Shown: positions 1-10,067, counted from the stretch's first letter. The stretch is 64,000 bases of DNA from Pseudomonas antarctica (GCF_001647715.1 NZ_CP015600.1:1240001-1304000), one strand, 5' to 3'. A program made the numbers and translations. Notes: generated from the sequence alone by a model not told the origin.

Positions 1-1
1 C

Positions 2-610
2 TCCATTGAAGACATGCGCGAGCCGATCGTGCGGGCCAATATCCTGGTCCCGCAGGAACACCTGGGCAACGTCATTACCCTGTGTATCGAAAAACGTGGC
101 GTACAACACGACATGTTGTTCCTCGGTACCCAAGTGCAAGTGACCTACGATTTGCCGATGAACGAAGTGGTCCTGGACTTCTTCGACCGTCTCAAATCCA
201 CCAGTCGCGGCTATGCTTCGCTGGATTACCATTTCGATCGTTACCAATCGGCTAATCTGGTGAAACTGGATGTGCTGATCAACGGCGATAAGGTTGATGC
301 TCTTGCGCTGATCGTGCACAAGGACAACGCGCACTACAAAGGTCGCCAGCTGACCGAGAAGATGAAAGAACTGATTCCGCGCCAGATGTTCGACGTCGCG
401 ATCCAGGCCGCCATTGGCGGGCAGATCATTGCGCGAACCTCCGTCAAGGCTCTCAGAAAGAACGTACTGGCCAAATGCTACGGTGGTGACGTAAGCCGTA
501 AGCGCAAACTGCTTGAGAAGCAAAAGGCCGGTAAAAAACGCATGAAGCAAGTGGGCAACGTGGAAATTCCACAAGAAGCCTTCCTTGCGGTGCTCAGGTT
601 GGATAGTTAG
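2..610 (+). CDS. lepA: Elongation factor 4 (LepA), C-terminal part
   Basis: Partial gene: the reading frame is open from base 2 and the start lies left of the window. The roughly 200 residues seen are the LepA-specific C-terminal end, including the stretch [13 protein letters not shown] and the basic tail [26 protein letters not shown] split by no gap, which in this family contacts the ribosome. LepA is a ribosome-bound GTPase acting on stalled or mis-translocated ribosomes; its GTPase domain is outside the window. It ends 5 bases before lepB, so the two are very probably one operon, as in most gammaproteobacteria. Confidence 0.97.
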
Positions 611-615
611 GTCCT

Positions 616-1470
616 ATGTCACTAAATTTCCCGCTGTTGCTGGTCATCGCCGTTGCCGTTTGCGGTCTCCTGGCGTTGCTCGATCTGGTGTTCTTCGCCC
701 CGCGTCGGCGGGCGGCTATCGCGTCCTATCAGGGCAGCGTCAGCCAGCCCGATGTCGTGGTGATCGAGAAGCTGAACAAAGAGCCTCTGCTGGTTGAATA
801 CGGCAAATCGTTCTTTCCCGTGTTGTTCATCGTACTGGTGCTGCGGTCGTTTCTGGTGGAGCCGTTTCAGATCCCTTCGGGGTCGATGAAACCTACCCTG
901 GACGTCGGTGACTTCATCCTGGTGAACAAGTTTTCCTACGGGATCCGCCTGCCGGTCATCGACAAGAAAGTCATCCCGGTCGGTGATCCGCAGCGCGGCG
1001 ATGTGATGGTGTTCCGCTACCCTAGCGACCCGAACGTCAATTACATCAAGCGCGTAGTAGGCCTGCCGGGCGACGTGATTCGCTACACCAGCGACAAGCG
1101 TCTGTTCGTCAACGGGGAATCGGTGGCCGAGAAGTTGATCGGTGCCGAGCCGAACACCCTGGGCAGTGCCGAGTTGTACCAGGAAAAACTCGGGGCTGTA
1201 GAGCACCAGATCCGCAAGGAAATGAGCCGCTACCGTTCGCCGCCTGACACCGAATGGAAAGTGCCGGCCGGGCACTACTTCATGATGGGCGACAACCGCG
1301 ACAACTCCAATGACAGCCGCTACTGGGATGACCCCAACATTCCCAAGGACCTGCTGGGCATGGTTCCCGACGAGAACATTGTCGGCAAGGCCTTTGCCGT
1401 ATGGATGAGCTGGCCGGAACCCAAACTCAGCCACCTGCCGAACTTCTCGCGGGTCGGGCTGATCAAGTAA
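616..1470 (+). CDS. lepB: Signal peptidase I
   Basis: Inner-membrane serine protease that removes signal peptides from Sec and Tat exported proteins. The 284-residue protein has two N-terminal membrane segments (about residues 5-27 and 64-82), then the catalytic motif PSGSMKPT with the nucleophile Ser90 and the general base Lys145 in YIKRVVGLPGD; the box GDNRDNSNDSR lies near residue 225. Numbering of the dyad matches the E. coli enzyme. The gene follows lepA by 5 bases and is followed by a hairpin and then rnc. Confidence 0.97.
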   Translation: MSLNFPLLLVIAVAVCGLLALLDLVFFAPRRRAAIASYQGSVSQPDVVVIEKLNKEPLLVEYGKSFFPVLFIVLVLRSFLVEPFQIPSGSMKPTLDVGDFILVNKFSYGIRLPVIDKKVIPVGDPQRGDVMVFRYPSDPNVNYIKRVVGLPGDVIRYTSDKRLFVNGESVAEKLIGAEPNTLGSAELYQEKLGAVEHQIRKEMSRYRSPPDTEWKVPAGHYFMMGDNRDNSNDSRYWDDPNIPKDLLGMVPDENIVGKAFAVWMSWPEPKLSHLPNFSRVGLIK

Positions 1471-1476
1471 TACAGG

Positions 1477-1498
1477 CGGCGCTGTGAACACAGCGCCG
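1477..1498 (+). terminator. Hairpin downstream of lepB
   Basis: A perfect 10-bp inverted repeat (CGGCGCTGTG / CACAGCGCCG, two-base centre) lies 6 bases after the lepB stop and is followed by a short T-rich run (GCTTTT). It could be a weak terminator or a stabilising 3' hairpin separating lepA-lepB from rnc-era-recO. Confidence 0.55.
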
Positions 1499-1622
1499 AA
1501 TGCTTTTCTGGGGTTGGGACAATTCATGGCCCGGCCCCATGCGACACCAATCGGGATTTAAATTTGAACACTGCGTCAATCGTCGATGGCCGCCGGTGCC
1601 ACCAAACAGATATGGGTAAACC

Positions 1623-2312
1623 GTGAGCGTTTCTCTAAGCCGTCTCGAGCGTCAGCTCGGCTACACCTTCAAGGACCAGGAATTGATGGTCCTTGCCCTC
1701 ACACACCGCAGTTTTGCCGGGCGTAATAACGAACGCCTGGAGTTTCTCGGTGATGCCATCCTTAACTTTGCCGCCGGTGAGGCGCTGTTCGAGCGTTTCC
1801 CTCAAGCGCGCGAAGGTCAGCTGTCACGCCTGCGCGCGCGCCTGGTCAAAGGCGAGACCCTGGCCGTGCTGGCCCGTGGTTTCGGCCTGGGCGAGTACCT
1901 GCGCCTGGGCTCGGGTGAGCTGAAAAGCGGTGGCTTCCGTCGCGAGTCGATCCTGGCCGATGCCCTTGAAGCGTTGATCGGTGCGATCTACCTCGATGCG
2001 GGTATGGAGACGGCCAAGGAGCGCGTGGTTGCCTGGCTGGCTTCGGAGATCGAAAGCCTGACGCTGGTCGACACCAATAAAGATCCCAAGACCCGCCTGC
2101 AGGAATACCTGCAGTCGCGCGGTTGCGAACTGCCACGCTACGAAGTGGTGGATATCCAGGGTGAGCCGCATTGCCGCGTATTTTTCGTGGAATGTGAGAT
2201 CACCTTATTGAATGAAAAAAGCCGAGGTCAGGGTGTGAGCCGTCGTATTGCCGAACAGGTAGCGGCCGCTGCAGCACTGATTGCCCTGGGCGTGGAGAAT
2301 GGCCATGACTGA
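1623..2312 (+). CDS. rnc: Ribonuclease III
   Basis: Double-strand-specific endoribonuclease that processes rRNA precursors and mRNA leaders. The 229-residue protein has the catalytic signature NERLEFLGD at residues 36-44, whose acidic residues bind Mg2+, and a C-terminal double-stranded-RNA-binding domain from about residue 155. The start is a GTG. The end overlaps the era start by 8 bases (GAATGGCCATGACTGA), so the two genes are translationally coupled, the usual rnc-era arrangement. Only 152 bases separate it from lepB. Confidence 0.97.
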   Translation: MSVSLSRLERQLGYTFKDQELMVLALTHRSFAGRNNERLEFLGDAILNFAAGEALFERFPQAREGQLSRLRARLVKGETLAVLARGFGLGEYLRLGSGELKSGGFRRESILADALEALIGAIYLDAGMETAKERVVAWLASEIESLTLVDTNKDPKTRLQEYLQSRGCELPRYEVVDIQGEPHCRVFFVECEITLLNEKSRGQGVSRRIAEQVAAAAALIALGVENGHD

Positions 2313-3207
2313 TTCAACCGCAACACGCTGTGGCTATGTTGCCATCGTCGGCCGCCCGAACGTGGGCAAGTCCACGCTGCTGAACCACATCCTGGGCCAA
2401 AAGCTGGCGATCACCTCGCGCAAGCCGCAGACCACCCGCCACAACATGCTGGGCATCAAGACCGAAGGCACCGTGCAAGCGGTGTATGTCGATACCCCGG
2501 GCATGCACAAAGGCGGCGAAAAGGCCCTCAACCGTTACATGAACAAGACCGCTTCGGCGGCGTTGAAAGACGTCGACGTGGTGATATTCGTGGTCGACCG
2601 CACCAAGTGGACCGACGAAGACCAGATGGTTCTGGAACGTGTGCAGTACGTCACCGGCCCCTTGATCGTCGCGCTGAACAAGACCGACCGTATCGAGGAC
2701 AAAGCCGAGCTGATGCCGCACCTGAGCTGGCTGCAGGAACAACTGCCGAACGCCCAGATCATGCCGATCTCGGCCCAGCACGGCCACAACCTCGACGCCC
2801 TGGAACGTGTGATCGCCGAGCACCTGCCGGAGAACGAGCACTTCTTCCCGGAAGACCAGATCACCGACCGCAGCAGCCGTTTCCTCGCCGCCGAACTGGT
2901 ACGCGAGAAAATCATGCGCCAGATGGGCGCCGAGCTGCCGTACCAGATCACCGTTGAAATCGAAGAGTTCAAGCAGCAGGGCAAAACCCTGCATATCCAC
3001 GCGCTGATCCTCGTCGAACGTGACGGCCAGAAAAAAATCATCATTGGCGACAAGGGCGAGCGCATCAAGCGCATCGGCACCGAAGCGCGCAAGGACATGG
3101 AATTGCTGTTCGATTCCAAGATCATGCTTAACCTGTGGGTGAAGGTTAAAGGTGGTTGGTCTGATGATGAGCGCGCGTTGCGTTCGTTGGGCTACGGCGA
3201 CCTGTAA
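2305..3207 (+). CDS. era: GTPase Era
   Basis: Essential GTPase that binds 16S rRNA and assists 30S subunit maturation. Visible motifs are the P-loop GRPNVGKST near residue 16, DTPG (G3), NKTD (G4) and a C-terminal KH domain with [13 protein letters not shown]. The chosen ATG at 2305 gives 300 residues beginning [19 protein letters not shown], the family length; upstream in-frame ATGs at 2281 and 2299 lie inside rnc and add only non-homologous residues. It overlaps the 3' end of rnc. Confidence 0.96.
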   Translation: MTDSTATRCGYVAIVGRPNVGKSTLLNHILGQKLAITSRKPQTTRHNMLGIKTEGTVQAVYVDTPGMHKGGEKALNRYMNKTASAALKDVDVVIFVVDRTKWTDEDQMVLERVQYVTGPLIVALNKTDRIEDKAELMPHLSWLQEQLPNAQIMPISAQHGHNLDALERVIAEHLPENEHFFPEDQITDRSSRFLAAELVREKIMRQMGAELPYQITVEIEEFKQQGKTLHIHALILVERDGQKKIIIGDKGERIKRIGTEARKDMELLFDSKIMLNLWVKVKGGWSDDERALRSLGYGDL

Positions 3208-3225
3208 GGACACCGCAGGGCAAAA

Positions 3226-3318
3226 AATGTGGGAGGGGGCTTGCCCCCGATAGCGGTGGGTCAGTTAATAAATAAGTGACTGACACACTGCCATCGGGGG
3301 CAAGCCCCCTCCCACATT
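3226..3318. repeat. Paired REP palindromes (GGGGGC type)
   Basis: Two REP units in opposite orientation (AATGTGGGAGGGGGCTTG ... CAAGCCCCCTCCCACATT) form a long near-perfect inverted repeat between era and recO. The central part also pairs in part (CGATAGCGGTG/CACTGCCATCG). It can form a stable hairpin and may act as an mRNA 3' boundary. Confidence 0.9.
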
Positions 3319-3362
3319 AGGTTTGTGTAGTTTTCAAAAATGCATTCCAGCAGTGAGAACCC

Positions 3363-4052
3363 ATGTCCCAATCCCCACCCCCCAGCCAACCCGCCTACGT
3401 CCTGCATAGCCGCGCCTACCGCGAGACCAGCGCCCTGGTGGACTTCATCACGCCCCAAGGTCGCCTGCGCGCGGTATTACGCAGCGCACGGGGCAAGACG
3501 GGTACGCTGGCTCGGCCGTTCGTGGCCCTGGACGTGGAGTTTCGTGGCAAGGGCGAGCTGAAAAACGTTGGCCGGCTGGAAAGCGTCGGCAACTCCGCCT
3601 GGCTCAATGGCGAGGCGCTGTTCAGTGGCCTCTACCTCAACGAGCTGCTGATCCGCCTGCTGCCCGCCGAAGACCCGCATCCGGCGGTCTTCGATCACTA
3701 CGCCGCCACCCTGATAGCCCTGGCCGAAGGCCGCCCCCTCGAACCGCTGCTGCGCGCCTTCGAATGGCGCCTGCTTGACGACCTCGGCTACGGCTTTGAA
3801 CTGAGCAACGACCTGCACGGCGACCCCATCGCCGCCGACGGCATGTACCGCCTGCAAGTCGATGCCGGCCTTGAACGCGTCTACCTGCTGCAACCGGGCC
3901 TGTTCCAGGGCACCGAGCTGTTGGCCATGAGCGAAGCTGACTGGACCGCGCCAGGTGCCTTGTCCGCCGCCAAGCGTTTGATGCGCCAGGCGCTGGCCGT
4001 GCATTTGGGTGGACGGCCGCTGGTCAGTCGCGAGTTGTTTCGAAAGCCCTGA
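3363..4052 (+). CDS. recO: DNA repair protein RecO
   Basis: Recombination mediator of the RecFOR pathway that helps RecA displace SSB on gapped DNA. The 229-residue protein has the N-terminal OB fold ([18 protein letters not shown] at about residues 10-27) and the helical RecO C-terminal domain ([15 protein letters not shown] near residue 122). It lies between era and pdxJ, the standard pseudomonad order, though a REP pair separates it from era and may give it separate mRNA ends. Confidence 0.95.
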   Translation: MSQSPPPSQPAYVLHSRAYRETSALVDFITPQGRLRAVLRSARGKTGTLARPFVALDVEFRGKGELKNVGRLESVGNSAWLNGEALFSGLYLNELLIRLLPAEDPHPAVFDHYAATLIALAEGRPLEPLLRAFEWRLLDDLGYGFELSNDLHGDPIAADGMYRLQVDAGLERVYLLQPGLFQGTELLAMSEADWTAPGALSAAKRLMRQALAVHLGGRPLVSRELFRKP

Positions 4053-4103
4053 CATCCCCGTGTATGCTGTGCACCGTTTCTTTCCCTTTTCAGGAGCGCT
4101 TCC

Positions 4104-4847
4104 GTGACCACCAGCAATCGCATTCTTCTTGGCGTCAACATCGACCACGTCGCTACCCTGCGCCAGGCCCGGGGCACCCGTTACCCTGACCCGGTCAAGG
4201 CTGCGCTGGACGCCGAAGAAGCGGGCGCCGATGGCATCACCGTGCACCTGCGCGAAGACCGCCGCCACATCCAGGAGCGCGACGTGCTGCTGCTCAAGGA
4301 CGTGCTGCAAACCCGCATGAACTTCGAGATGGGCGTGACCGAAGAAATGATGGCGTTCGCCGAGCGCATTCGCCCGGCGCATATCTGCCTGGTACCGGAA
4401 ACCCGCCAGGAACTGACCACCGAAGGCGGCCTCGATGTGGCCGGCCAGGAAGCGCGGATCAAGGCTGCGGTGGAGCGCCTGTCGAAGATCGGCAGCGAAG
4501 TGTCGCTGTTCATCGACGCCGACGAGCGCCAGATAGAAGCCTCGCGTCGTGTCGGCGCGCCGGCCATTGAACTGCACACCGGCCGTTACGCCGATGCCAC
4601 CACGCCGACCGAAGTCGCTGACGAGCTGCAGCGCATCATCGAGGGCGTAAAGTGCGGCCTGAATGAGGGTCTGATCGTCAATGCGGGCCATGGCCTGCAC
4701 TACCACAACGTGGAAGCGGTGGCCGCGATCAAGGGCATCAACGAACTGAACATCGGCCACGCCTTGGTGGCCCATGCACTGTTCGTCGGTTTCAAAGGCG
4801 CGGTCGCCGAGATGAAAGCCCTGATCCTTGCCGCCGCCAAGCATTAA
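4104..4847 (+). CDS. pdxJ: Pyridoxine 5'-phosphate synthase
   Basis: Condenses 1-deoxyxylulose 5-phosphate with 3-amino-2-oxopropyl phosphate to pyridoxine 5'-phosphate, the last ring-forming step of vitamin B6 synthesis. The 247-residue TIM barrel shows the family N-terminus [17 protein letters not shown] and the conserved HLREDRRHI and [10 protein letters not shown] motifs. The start is a GTG preceded by CAGGAG at 4091-4096, seven bases upstream. It lies 51 bases after recO. Confidence 0.97.
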   Translation: MTTSNRILLGVNIDHVATLRQARGTRYPDPVKAALDAEEAGADGITVHLREDRRHIQERDVLLLKDVLQTRMNFEMGVTEEMMAFAERIRPAHICLVPETRQELTTEGGLDVAGQEARIKAAVERLSKIGSEVSLFIDADERQIEASRRVGAPAIELHTGRYADATTPTEVADELQRIIEGVKCGLNEGLIVNAGHGLHYHNVEAVAAIKGINELNIGHALVAHALFVGFKGAVAEMKALILAAAKH

Positions 4848-4866
4848 AAACATCACATGACCCCGG

Positions 4867-4953
4867 TTGGAGCTGGCTTGCCCGCGATGGCGTTATGTCA
4901 GTCAGTGCAGTATTAACTGGCACACCGCTATCGCAGGCAAGCCAGCTCCCACA
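4867..4953. repeat. Paired REP palindromes (AGCTGGCTTGC type)
   Basis: Two facing REP units (TTGGAGCTGGCTTGC and GCAAGCCAGCTCCCACA) follow pdxJ by 19 bases. The inner sequences CGCGATGGCG and CGCTATCGCAG also pair partly. Confidence 0.88.
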
Positions 4954-5071
4954 GTTGATCATGGGTGGTTTCTGCAGTGCGGCAATGCGAAGCCTTACTG
5001 TTTAGCCGGGTCAGGTGTATCGTATCTGCCCTTTGCGGGCCTCTGGCCTGCGGCAGATACGTGAGGTTGTT

Positions 5072-6448
5072 GTGTCCCGATCCTTTTCCCGTCGACAAAT
5101 CCTGGGTGGCCTTGCAGGCCTGGCCGTAGTGGGCGTCGGTGCCGGTGGCGCCTATCGCTACTGGCTGGGGAAGGTTGCCGAGGCTGAAGCGGGGCACGAT
5201 TACGAGCTGATCGCGGCGCCGCTGGACGTGGAACTGGTGCCAGGGCACACAACCCAGGCCTGGGCATTCGGCCCCTCCGCGCCAGGCACCGAGTTGCGCG
5301 TGCGCCAGGGCGAATGGCTGCGGGTGCGCTTTATCAACCACCTGCCGGTTGCCACCACCATCCACTGGCATGGCATCCGCCTGCCGCTGGAAATGGACGG
5401 CGTGCCTTACGTCTCGCAGTTGCCGGTGTTGCCTGGCGAATACTTCGACTACAAATTCCGCGTGCCGGACGCCGGCAGCTACTGGTATCACCCCCACGTG
5501 AACAGCAGCGAAGAGCTCGGCCGTGGCCTGGTTGGCCCGCTGATCATCGAAGAGCGCGAGCCGACCGGTTTCAAGCACGAACGCACCCTGAGCCTGAAAA
5601 GCTGGCACGTGGACGAAGAGGGCGCTTTCGTCGCCTTCAGCGTGCCTCGCGAGGCAGCACGTGGCGGCACGGCCGGGCGGCTGTCGACGATCAATGGCGT
5701 GTCCCAGGCGGTGATTGATTTGCCGGCGGGGCAGATCACCCGCGTGCGGTTGCTCAACCTCGACAACACCCTGACCTACCGCCTCAACATTCCTGATGTC
5801 GAAGCACAAATCTACGCGCTGGACGGCAACCCTATCGAACCACGCCCATTGGGCAAGGAATATTGGCTGGGCCCGGGCATGCGCATCTGCCTGGCGATCA
5901 AGGCACCGCCTGCGGGTGAGGAGTTGTCGATCCGCAACGGCCCCGTGCGTCTGGGCACCTTTCGCTCGGTGGCCAATACCGACGCGCCCACCGAATGGCC
6001 ACCGGCGTTGCCCGCCAACCCGATTGCCGAGCCGGACCTGGCCAACGCCGAGAAACTCAACTTCAATTTCGAGTGGGTCGGCACGGTGTCGGTGGATGAC
6101 GGCAAGCCGCCAAGCCTGTGGCAGATCAACGGCAAGGCCTGGGACATCACCGACAAGACCTGCGCCGACCGCCCGATCGCCAAACTGGAGAAGGGCAAGA
6201 GCTACATTTTCGAATTGAAGAACATGACCCAATACCAACACCCGATCCACCTGCATGGCATGAGCTTCAAAGTGATCGCGTCGAACCGCCACAAGGTGAT
6301 TCCGTACTTCACCGACACCTACCTGCTGGGCAAGAATGAACGTGCCCGCGTGGCGTTGGTGGCCGATAATCCGGGGGTGTGGATGTTCCATTGCCACGTA
6401 ATCGACCACATGGAAACCGGCCTGATGGCCGCCATCGAGGTGGCGTGA
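5072..6448 (+). CDS. Multicopper oxidase, Tat-exported
   Basis: Periplasmic copper oxidase that would oxidise a metal ion or phenolic substrate with O2 as acceptor; the substrate is not readable from sequence. A GTG at 5072 behind GTGAGG (5061-5066) gives 458 residues beginning with a twin-arginine signal (SRRQILGG at about 6-13, then a hydrophobic stretch). Copper ligand motifs are all present: HWHG at 98-101, WYHPH at 138-142, HPIHLHG and HCHVIDHMETG near the C-terminus. The stop overlaps the tadA start (GTGATG), so both are co-translated. A longer frame from 5015 would mask the Tat signal and is less likely. Confidence 0.9.
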   Translation: MSRSFSRRQILGGLAGLAVVGVGAGGAYRYWLGKVAEAEAGHDYELIAAPLDVELVPGHTTQAWAFGPSAPGTELRVRQGEWLRVRFINHLPVATTIHWHGIRLPLEMDGVPYVSQLPVLPGEYFDYKFRVPDAGSYWYHPHVNSSEELGRGLVGPLIIEEREPTGFKHERTLSLKSWHVDEEGAFVAFSVPREAARGGTAGRLSTINGVSQAVIDLPAGQITRVRLLNLDNTLTYRLNIPDVEAQIYALDGNPIEPRPLGKEYWLGPGMRICLAIKAPPAGEELSIRNGPVRLGTFRSVANTDAPTEWPPALPANPIAEPDLANAEKLNFNFEWVGTVSVDDGKPPSLWQINGKAWDITDKTCADRPIAKLEKGKSYIFELKNMTQYQHPIHLHGMSFKVIASNRHKVIPYFTDTYLLGKNERARVALVADNPGVWMFHCHVIDHMETGLMAAIEVA

Positions 6449-6945
6449 TGCGCCAGATTCGCCCCGCCGCGATTATCGACCGCAGCCGCGACCAGGACTT
6501 TATGCGCGAAGCCCTGGCCCTTGCGGCCCAAGGCGCGGCACTTGGCGAAGTGCCGGTGGGTGCCGTGCTGGTGCAGGACGGTGAAATCATCGGCCGAGGC
6601 TTCAACTGCCCGATCAGCGGCAACGACCCCAGCGCCCACGCCGAGATGGTCGCCATTCGCGCCGCTGCGCAAGCGATCAGCAACTATCGGCTGGTGGGCA
6701 GTACGCTGTATGTGACCCTGGAGCCGTGCAGCATGTGCGCGGGCCTGATCGTACATTCACGCATCGCGCGAGTGGTGTACGGCGCGCTGGAGCCCAAGGC
6801 CGGCATCGTGCAAAGCCAGGGCCAGTTTTTTACCCAGGGGTTTCTCAACCATCGGGTGTTGTTTGAAGGCGGGGTGTTGGCTGAGGAGTGCGGGACGGTG
6901 TTGAGTGAGTTCTTCAAGGCTCGTCGAGCCAAACCCACGCTCTAA
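6448..6945 (+). CDS. tadA: tRNA(Arg) adenosine-34 deaminase
   Basis: Converts wobble adenosine 34 of tRNA-Arg(ACG) to inosine. The 165-residue protein carries the zinc deaminase motifs HAE (His64, catalytic Glu66) and PCSMC (Cys94, Cys97). The start ATG at 6448 overlaps the multicopper oxidase stop. The N-terminus has about ten extra residues relative to short TadA proteins. Pairing of an essential tRNA enzyme with an upstream copper oxidase is an arrangement of convenience rather than pathway. Confidence 0.95.
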   Translation: MRQIRPAAIIDRSRDQDFMREALALAAQGAALGEVPVGAVLVQDGEIIGRGFNCPISGNDPSAHAEMVAIRAAAQAISNYRLVGSTLYVTLEPCSMCAGLIVHSRIARVVYGALEPKAGIVQSQGQFFTQGFLNHRVLFEGGVLAEECGTVLSEFFKARRAKPTL

Positions 6946-6960
6946 AGAACACTGAACACC

Positions 6961-7053
6961 AATGTGGGAGCTGGCTTGCCTGCGATAGCTATCTTTCAGT
7001 CAATTCATCAGTGACTGATACACCGCTATCGCCGGCAAGCCAGCTCCCACATT
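6961..7053. repeat. Paired REP palindromes between convergent genes
   Basis: Facing REP units (AATGTGGGAGCTGGCTTGCC ... GGCAAGCCAGCTCCCACATT) lie between the convergent ends of tadA and cmoB, a position where a bidirectional transcription barrier would be useful. Confidence 0.9.
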
Positions 7054-7083
7054 TGAATCTCCATTTTTTCAGGGAGATTGGGG

Positions 7084-8040
7084 TTACTTCCTGGCGATAA
7101 TCACCGCGCGCATCGGCGCCGGCAGCCCTTCAATCGTCTTGCTGTGATCATCCGGATCCAGGAAATCACTCAGCGACTGAAATTTCATCCATTCAGTCCC
7201 ACGCTGCTCCTCGACCGTGGTTACGCTCACGTCCACGCAGCGCACATCACTGAAACCCGCCCGCCGCAGCCACAGCATCAGCGCCGGCACCGACGGCAGG
7301 AACCACACGTTGCGCATTTGCGCATAACGGTCTTCCGGCACCAGCACCTGCTGCTGATCGCCTTCGACTACCAAGGTTTCCAGGACCAACTCGCCGCCTT
7401 TGACCAAGGTGTCCTTGAGCGCCAGCAAGTGCTCAATGGGCGAACGACGATGGTAGAACACGCCCATGGAAAACACCGTGTCGAAGCCTTCCAGGTTCGA
7501 CGGCAGGTCTTCAAACGGGAACGGCAAGTGCCAGGCCTTTGGCGCGTTCAGGTAGCGCTGCACGGCCTGGAACTGGCAGAAAAACAGCCAGTTCGGGTCG
7601 ACGCCTATCACACTGTCGGCCCCGGCGCCGAGCATGCGCCACATGTAGTAGCCGTTGCCGCAGCCCACATCGAGGATGCGCTTGCCCTTCAAATCCAGGT
7701 GCGGTGCAACCCGCGACCACTTCCAGTCCGAACGCCATTCGGTGTCCACATGCACGCCGAACAGGTTGAACGGGCCTTTGCGCCACGGGCTCAGGCCCAT
7801 CAGCGCGGTGTGCATTTGCGCGCGAGTGGCGTCGTCGCAATCGGTATCAAGGGTCAGGCCATTGAGCAAATCGACTTGGCTGGGCTGGATCTGCGGTAGC
7901 GCATCCAACGCACTCTGCCAGCGTTCGAGGTCGCCATGACCCTTTTCCATTTTGCTATCGAGTTGCGCTTGCAGGCCCTGGGCCCACACGGCCAGGGGAG
8001 TGCCGACCAAATGGCGGGCGAGAGGGGACAGATCAATCAT
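7084..8040 (-). CDS. cmoB: tRNA U34 carboxymethyltransferase
   Basis: Transfers the carboxymethyl group of carboxy-SAM to 5-hydroxyuridine at position 34 of several tRNAs, giving cmo5U. The 318-residue protein has the SAM-binding motif [17 protein letters not shown] near residue 125, the core VIGVDP and [12 protein letters not shown]. It is the second gene of a cmoA-cmoB pair: its ATG overlaps the cmoA stop by four bases (ATGA), so supply of carboxy-SAM and its use are co-translated. Confidence 0.96.
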   Translation of the reverse strand: MIDLSPLARHLVGTPLAVWAQGLQAQLDSKMEKGHGDLERWQSALDALPQIQPSQVDLLNGLTLDTDCDDATRAQMHTALMGLSPWRKGPFNLFGVHVDTEWRSDWKWSRVAPHLDLKGKRILDVGCGNGYYMWRMLGAGADSVIGVDPNWLFFCQFQAVQRYLNAPKAWHLPFPFEDLPSNLEGFDTVFSMGVFYHRRSPIEHLLALKDTLVKGGELVLETLVVEGDQQQVLVPEDRYAQMRNVWFLPSVPALMLWLRRAGFSDVRCVDVSVTTVEEQRGTEWMKFQSLSDFLDPDDHSKTIEGLPAPMRAVIIARK

Positions 8041-8780
8041 GGCAAGGCAATCAACGAGGCAAAGTTAAGACACTGGAACCACGGCACGACTTTCGAGAAC
8101 CCGGCCGCCAGCAGGCGTTCACGGTGTTCTTCGAGGCTGTCGGGCTTCATGACGTTTTCGATGGCGCTGCGCTTCTGGGCAATTTCCAGTTCGCTGTAGC
8201 CGTTGGCGCGTTTGAACGCGATGTGCAGGTCGGTGAGCAGCGTGTGTTCTTCAGGGTCATTGAAGCGCAGCTTTTCCGAGAGGATCAACGCTCCGCCTGG
8301 CAGTAGCGACTGGCGGATACGACCGAGCAAGGCCAGGCGTTCATCGGGGGCAATAAATTGCAGGGTGAAGTTCAGCGCCACCACCGAGGCCGGCTGGAAC
8401 TGCAGCGCGAGGATATCGCCCTCGACCACCTCGACCGGCAGCAACTCCTGGAACATCGAGTCCTGGCCATTGAGGTATTCGCGGCAGCGCTCGACCATCG
8501 CCGCCGAGTTATCCACTGCGATGACCCGGCAGCCGTCGGTGCGCACATGGCGGCGCAAGGCTTGGGTCACCGCGCCGAGCGACGAGCCCAGGTCGTAGAG
8601 CACGCTGTTGGGTTGGGCAAATTGCGCCGCGAGCACGCCGAGGTTCTCGACGATGGTCGGGTAACCCGGCACCGAACGCTTGATCATGTCCGGGAACACC
8701 CGTACCACGTCCTCGTTAAAGGCGAAGTCCGGCACCTGGGGCAGGGGCTGGGCGAATAGGCGATCGGGTTCTTTGCTCAC
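8037..8780 (-). CDS. cmoA: Carboxy-SAM synthase
   Basis: Makes carboxy-S-adenosylmethionine from SAM and prephenate, the cofactor used by CmoB. The 247-residue methyltransferase-fold protein shows [11 protein letters not shown] (SAM loop), [15 protein letters not shown] and the substrate-binding stretch [16 protein letters not shown]. It overlaps cmoB by four bases. It sits 37 bases from the YhhN-type gene in the same direction. Confidence 0.96.
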   Translation of the reverse strand: MSKEPDRLFAQPLPQVPDFAFNEDVVRVFPDMIKRSVPGYPTIVENLGVLAAQFAQPNSVLYDLGSSLGAVTQALRRHVRTDGCRVIAVDNSAAMVERCREYLNGQDSMFQELLPVEVVEGDILALQFQPASVVALNFTLQFIAPDERLALLGRIRQSLLPGGALILSEKLRFNDPEEHTLLTDLHIAFKRANGYSELEIAQKRSAIENVMKPDSLEEHRERLLAAGFSKVVPWFQCLNFASLIALP

Positions 8781-8816
8781 GGTTGGTCCGGCGACGAGGG
8801 GGGAAAGGCCGGCATT

Positions 8817-9473
8817 TTAGCCAAGTTGGCCCTCGTGTGCGCGGGTTGTCTGATGGAAAGCAGAAGCGGTGATGCCCCACTGGCCCAGCCAATACGTGAT
8901 GATCAACAAATACGGTGCCGCTTCGAACGCCAGCACAAACCGATTGATGCCGATCAGCGTGTCGGAAAACACGAACGACACCGCGCCCGCTGCCGCCAGC
9001 AGCGCCGAACGTTTTGGCACGTCACTGCCCAGCCGCGCCAGCGCACGCCAGAGCATGGCGCTGATCACCAAGGCATACACCACGACTGGAATCAGCAAGT
9101 CGCCAAGGCCATGGGAAATCAGGATGCCCAGCAGGATCGCGCCCACGCCCAGCGCCAACACCAAGGGCAACACCGCCAGGCGACGGCAATCGCTGAAATA
9201 GGCTTTCAAATACGCCAGGTGTGCGAACAGGAAGGCACCAAGGCCGAAGATAAACAGGTCACCCGGCCAGGCCAGCAAGACATCGCCCACCAGGGAAAAA
9301 ATCAGCCCCAGGCTGATCCAGCGACGATAGTCGGTGGGCGGCGCATCATGCAGCCAACCCAGCAGCGCGAGTACCGGCAGGGGTTTGACCAGCAGGCACA
9401 GCAACGCCGCATGGGTGGTCAGCCCGTAGATAAAGGTACCGGCGCCCATCAACGCAAGAATCAGCCATGGCAT
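8817..9473 (-). CDS. YhhN-family membrane protein (lysoplasmalogenase family)
   Basis: A 218-residue, almost wholly hydrophobic protein with seven or eight predicted membrane segments. The conserved acidic residues of the YhhN/TMEM86 family are visible in LIFSLVGDVLL (near residue 60) and FVFSDTLIGINRF (near residue 170). Family members cleave the vinyl-ether bond of lysoplasmalogens in animals; the bacterial role is not established. It starts 2 bases after the preceding lipoprotein gene, suggesting co-translation. Confidence 0.85.
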   Translation of the reverse strand: MPWLILALMGAGTFIYGLTTHAALLCLLVKPLPVLALLGWLHDAPPTDYRRWISLGLIFSLVGDVLLAWPGDLFIFGLGAFLFAHLAYLKAYFSDCRRLAVLPLVLALGVGAILLGILISHGLGDLLIPVVVYALVISAMLWRALARLGSDVPKRSALLAAAGAVSFVFSDTLIGINRFVLAFEAAPYLLIITYWLGQWGITASAFHQTTRAHEGQLG

Positions 9474-9474
9474 A

Positions 9475-9864
9475 TCAGTTCACCGTGATGGCGCAGTCGA
9501 AGGTTTCGGCAGGCTCGGCTTCCGGCTCCCATGGTTGCTGGGAGGTCAGGCGCAAACGGCCCTGGCCGGCCGCGAAGGCCTGGAAGCGCCAGGTGGAATG
9601 GCCGCCGCCGCCTATCACGCCGGATTCCGTGCTGCTGTAGACCTCCGGGCTCAAGGCGCGCAGCACACCGCCGGCGGAATCCTGGATGGCCCAGCGGTAG
9701 CCGGTGGTAGGGTTGCTCGGCAAGGTGAGGATCAGGTTTTGCCCGGTTTTAAGCTGGAGCGGGCAGGCGCTCTGGTTGTCCACTGTGACGTTTTGCTTGG
9801 GGGCACTGGCGCAGGCGCCCAGCAGGGCAAGGCTCAAGGGGAGAAGCAGGCGGGCAGCGGTCAT
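9475..9864 (-). CDS. Chagasin-like (I42) protease inhibitor lipoprotein
   Basis: A 129-residue lipoprotein precursor: signal sequence with lipobox LLGAC at about residues 14-18, then a small beta-sandwich domain. The I42 inhibitor loop NPTTGYRW (about residues 52-59), a GGGG-containing loop and a C-terminal R(L)T-type loop are all visible. Family members inhibit papain-like cysteine proteases; the target here, whether own or host protease, is unknown. It is followed directly by the YhhN gene. Confidence 0.87.
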   Translation of the reverse strand: MTAARLLLPLSLALLGACASAPKQNVTVDNQSACPLQLKTGQNLILTLPSNPTTGYRWAIQDSAGGVLRALSPEVYSSTESGVIGGGGHSTWRFQAFAAGQGRLRLTSQQPWEPEAEPAETFDCAITVN

Positions 9865-9957
9865 GGAGGCTCCGTTGTTTGGCGACGAAGGGCGAGCATA
9901 ACCGAAGATGAGACAAGGTGTGACAAGCGGGGATTTTGTGGCGAATGGGCTGGCCCT

Positions 9958-10040
9958 TTCGCGAGCAAGCCCGCTCCCACATGTTGACCGTGTTCCAAAG
10001 GATGTACTCGGTCAAGTGTGGGAGCGGGCTTGCTCGCGAA
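9958..10040. repeat. Paired REP palindromes (GCGGGCTTGCTCGCGAA type)
   Basis: A perfect 24-bp inverted repeat, arms at 9958-9981 and 10017-10040 (TTCGCGAGCAAGCCCGCTCC... and its complement), lies between lon2 and the chagasin-like gene. Confidence 0.92.
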
Positions 10041-10067
10041 GAGGCCGGCTCAGGCGCTAGAGATCTA

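Noticed and set aside
3477..4856. Long open frame antisense to recO and pdxJ
   Set aside because: Both plus-strand genes are well-known families; the antisense translation shows no recognisable motif.
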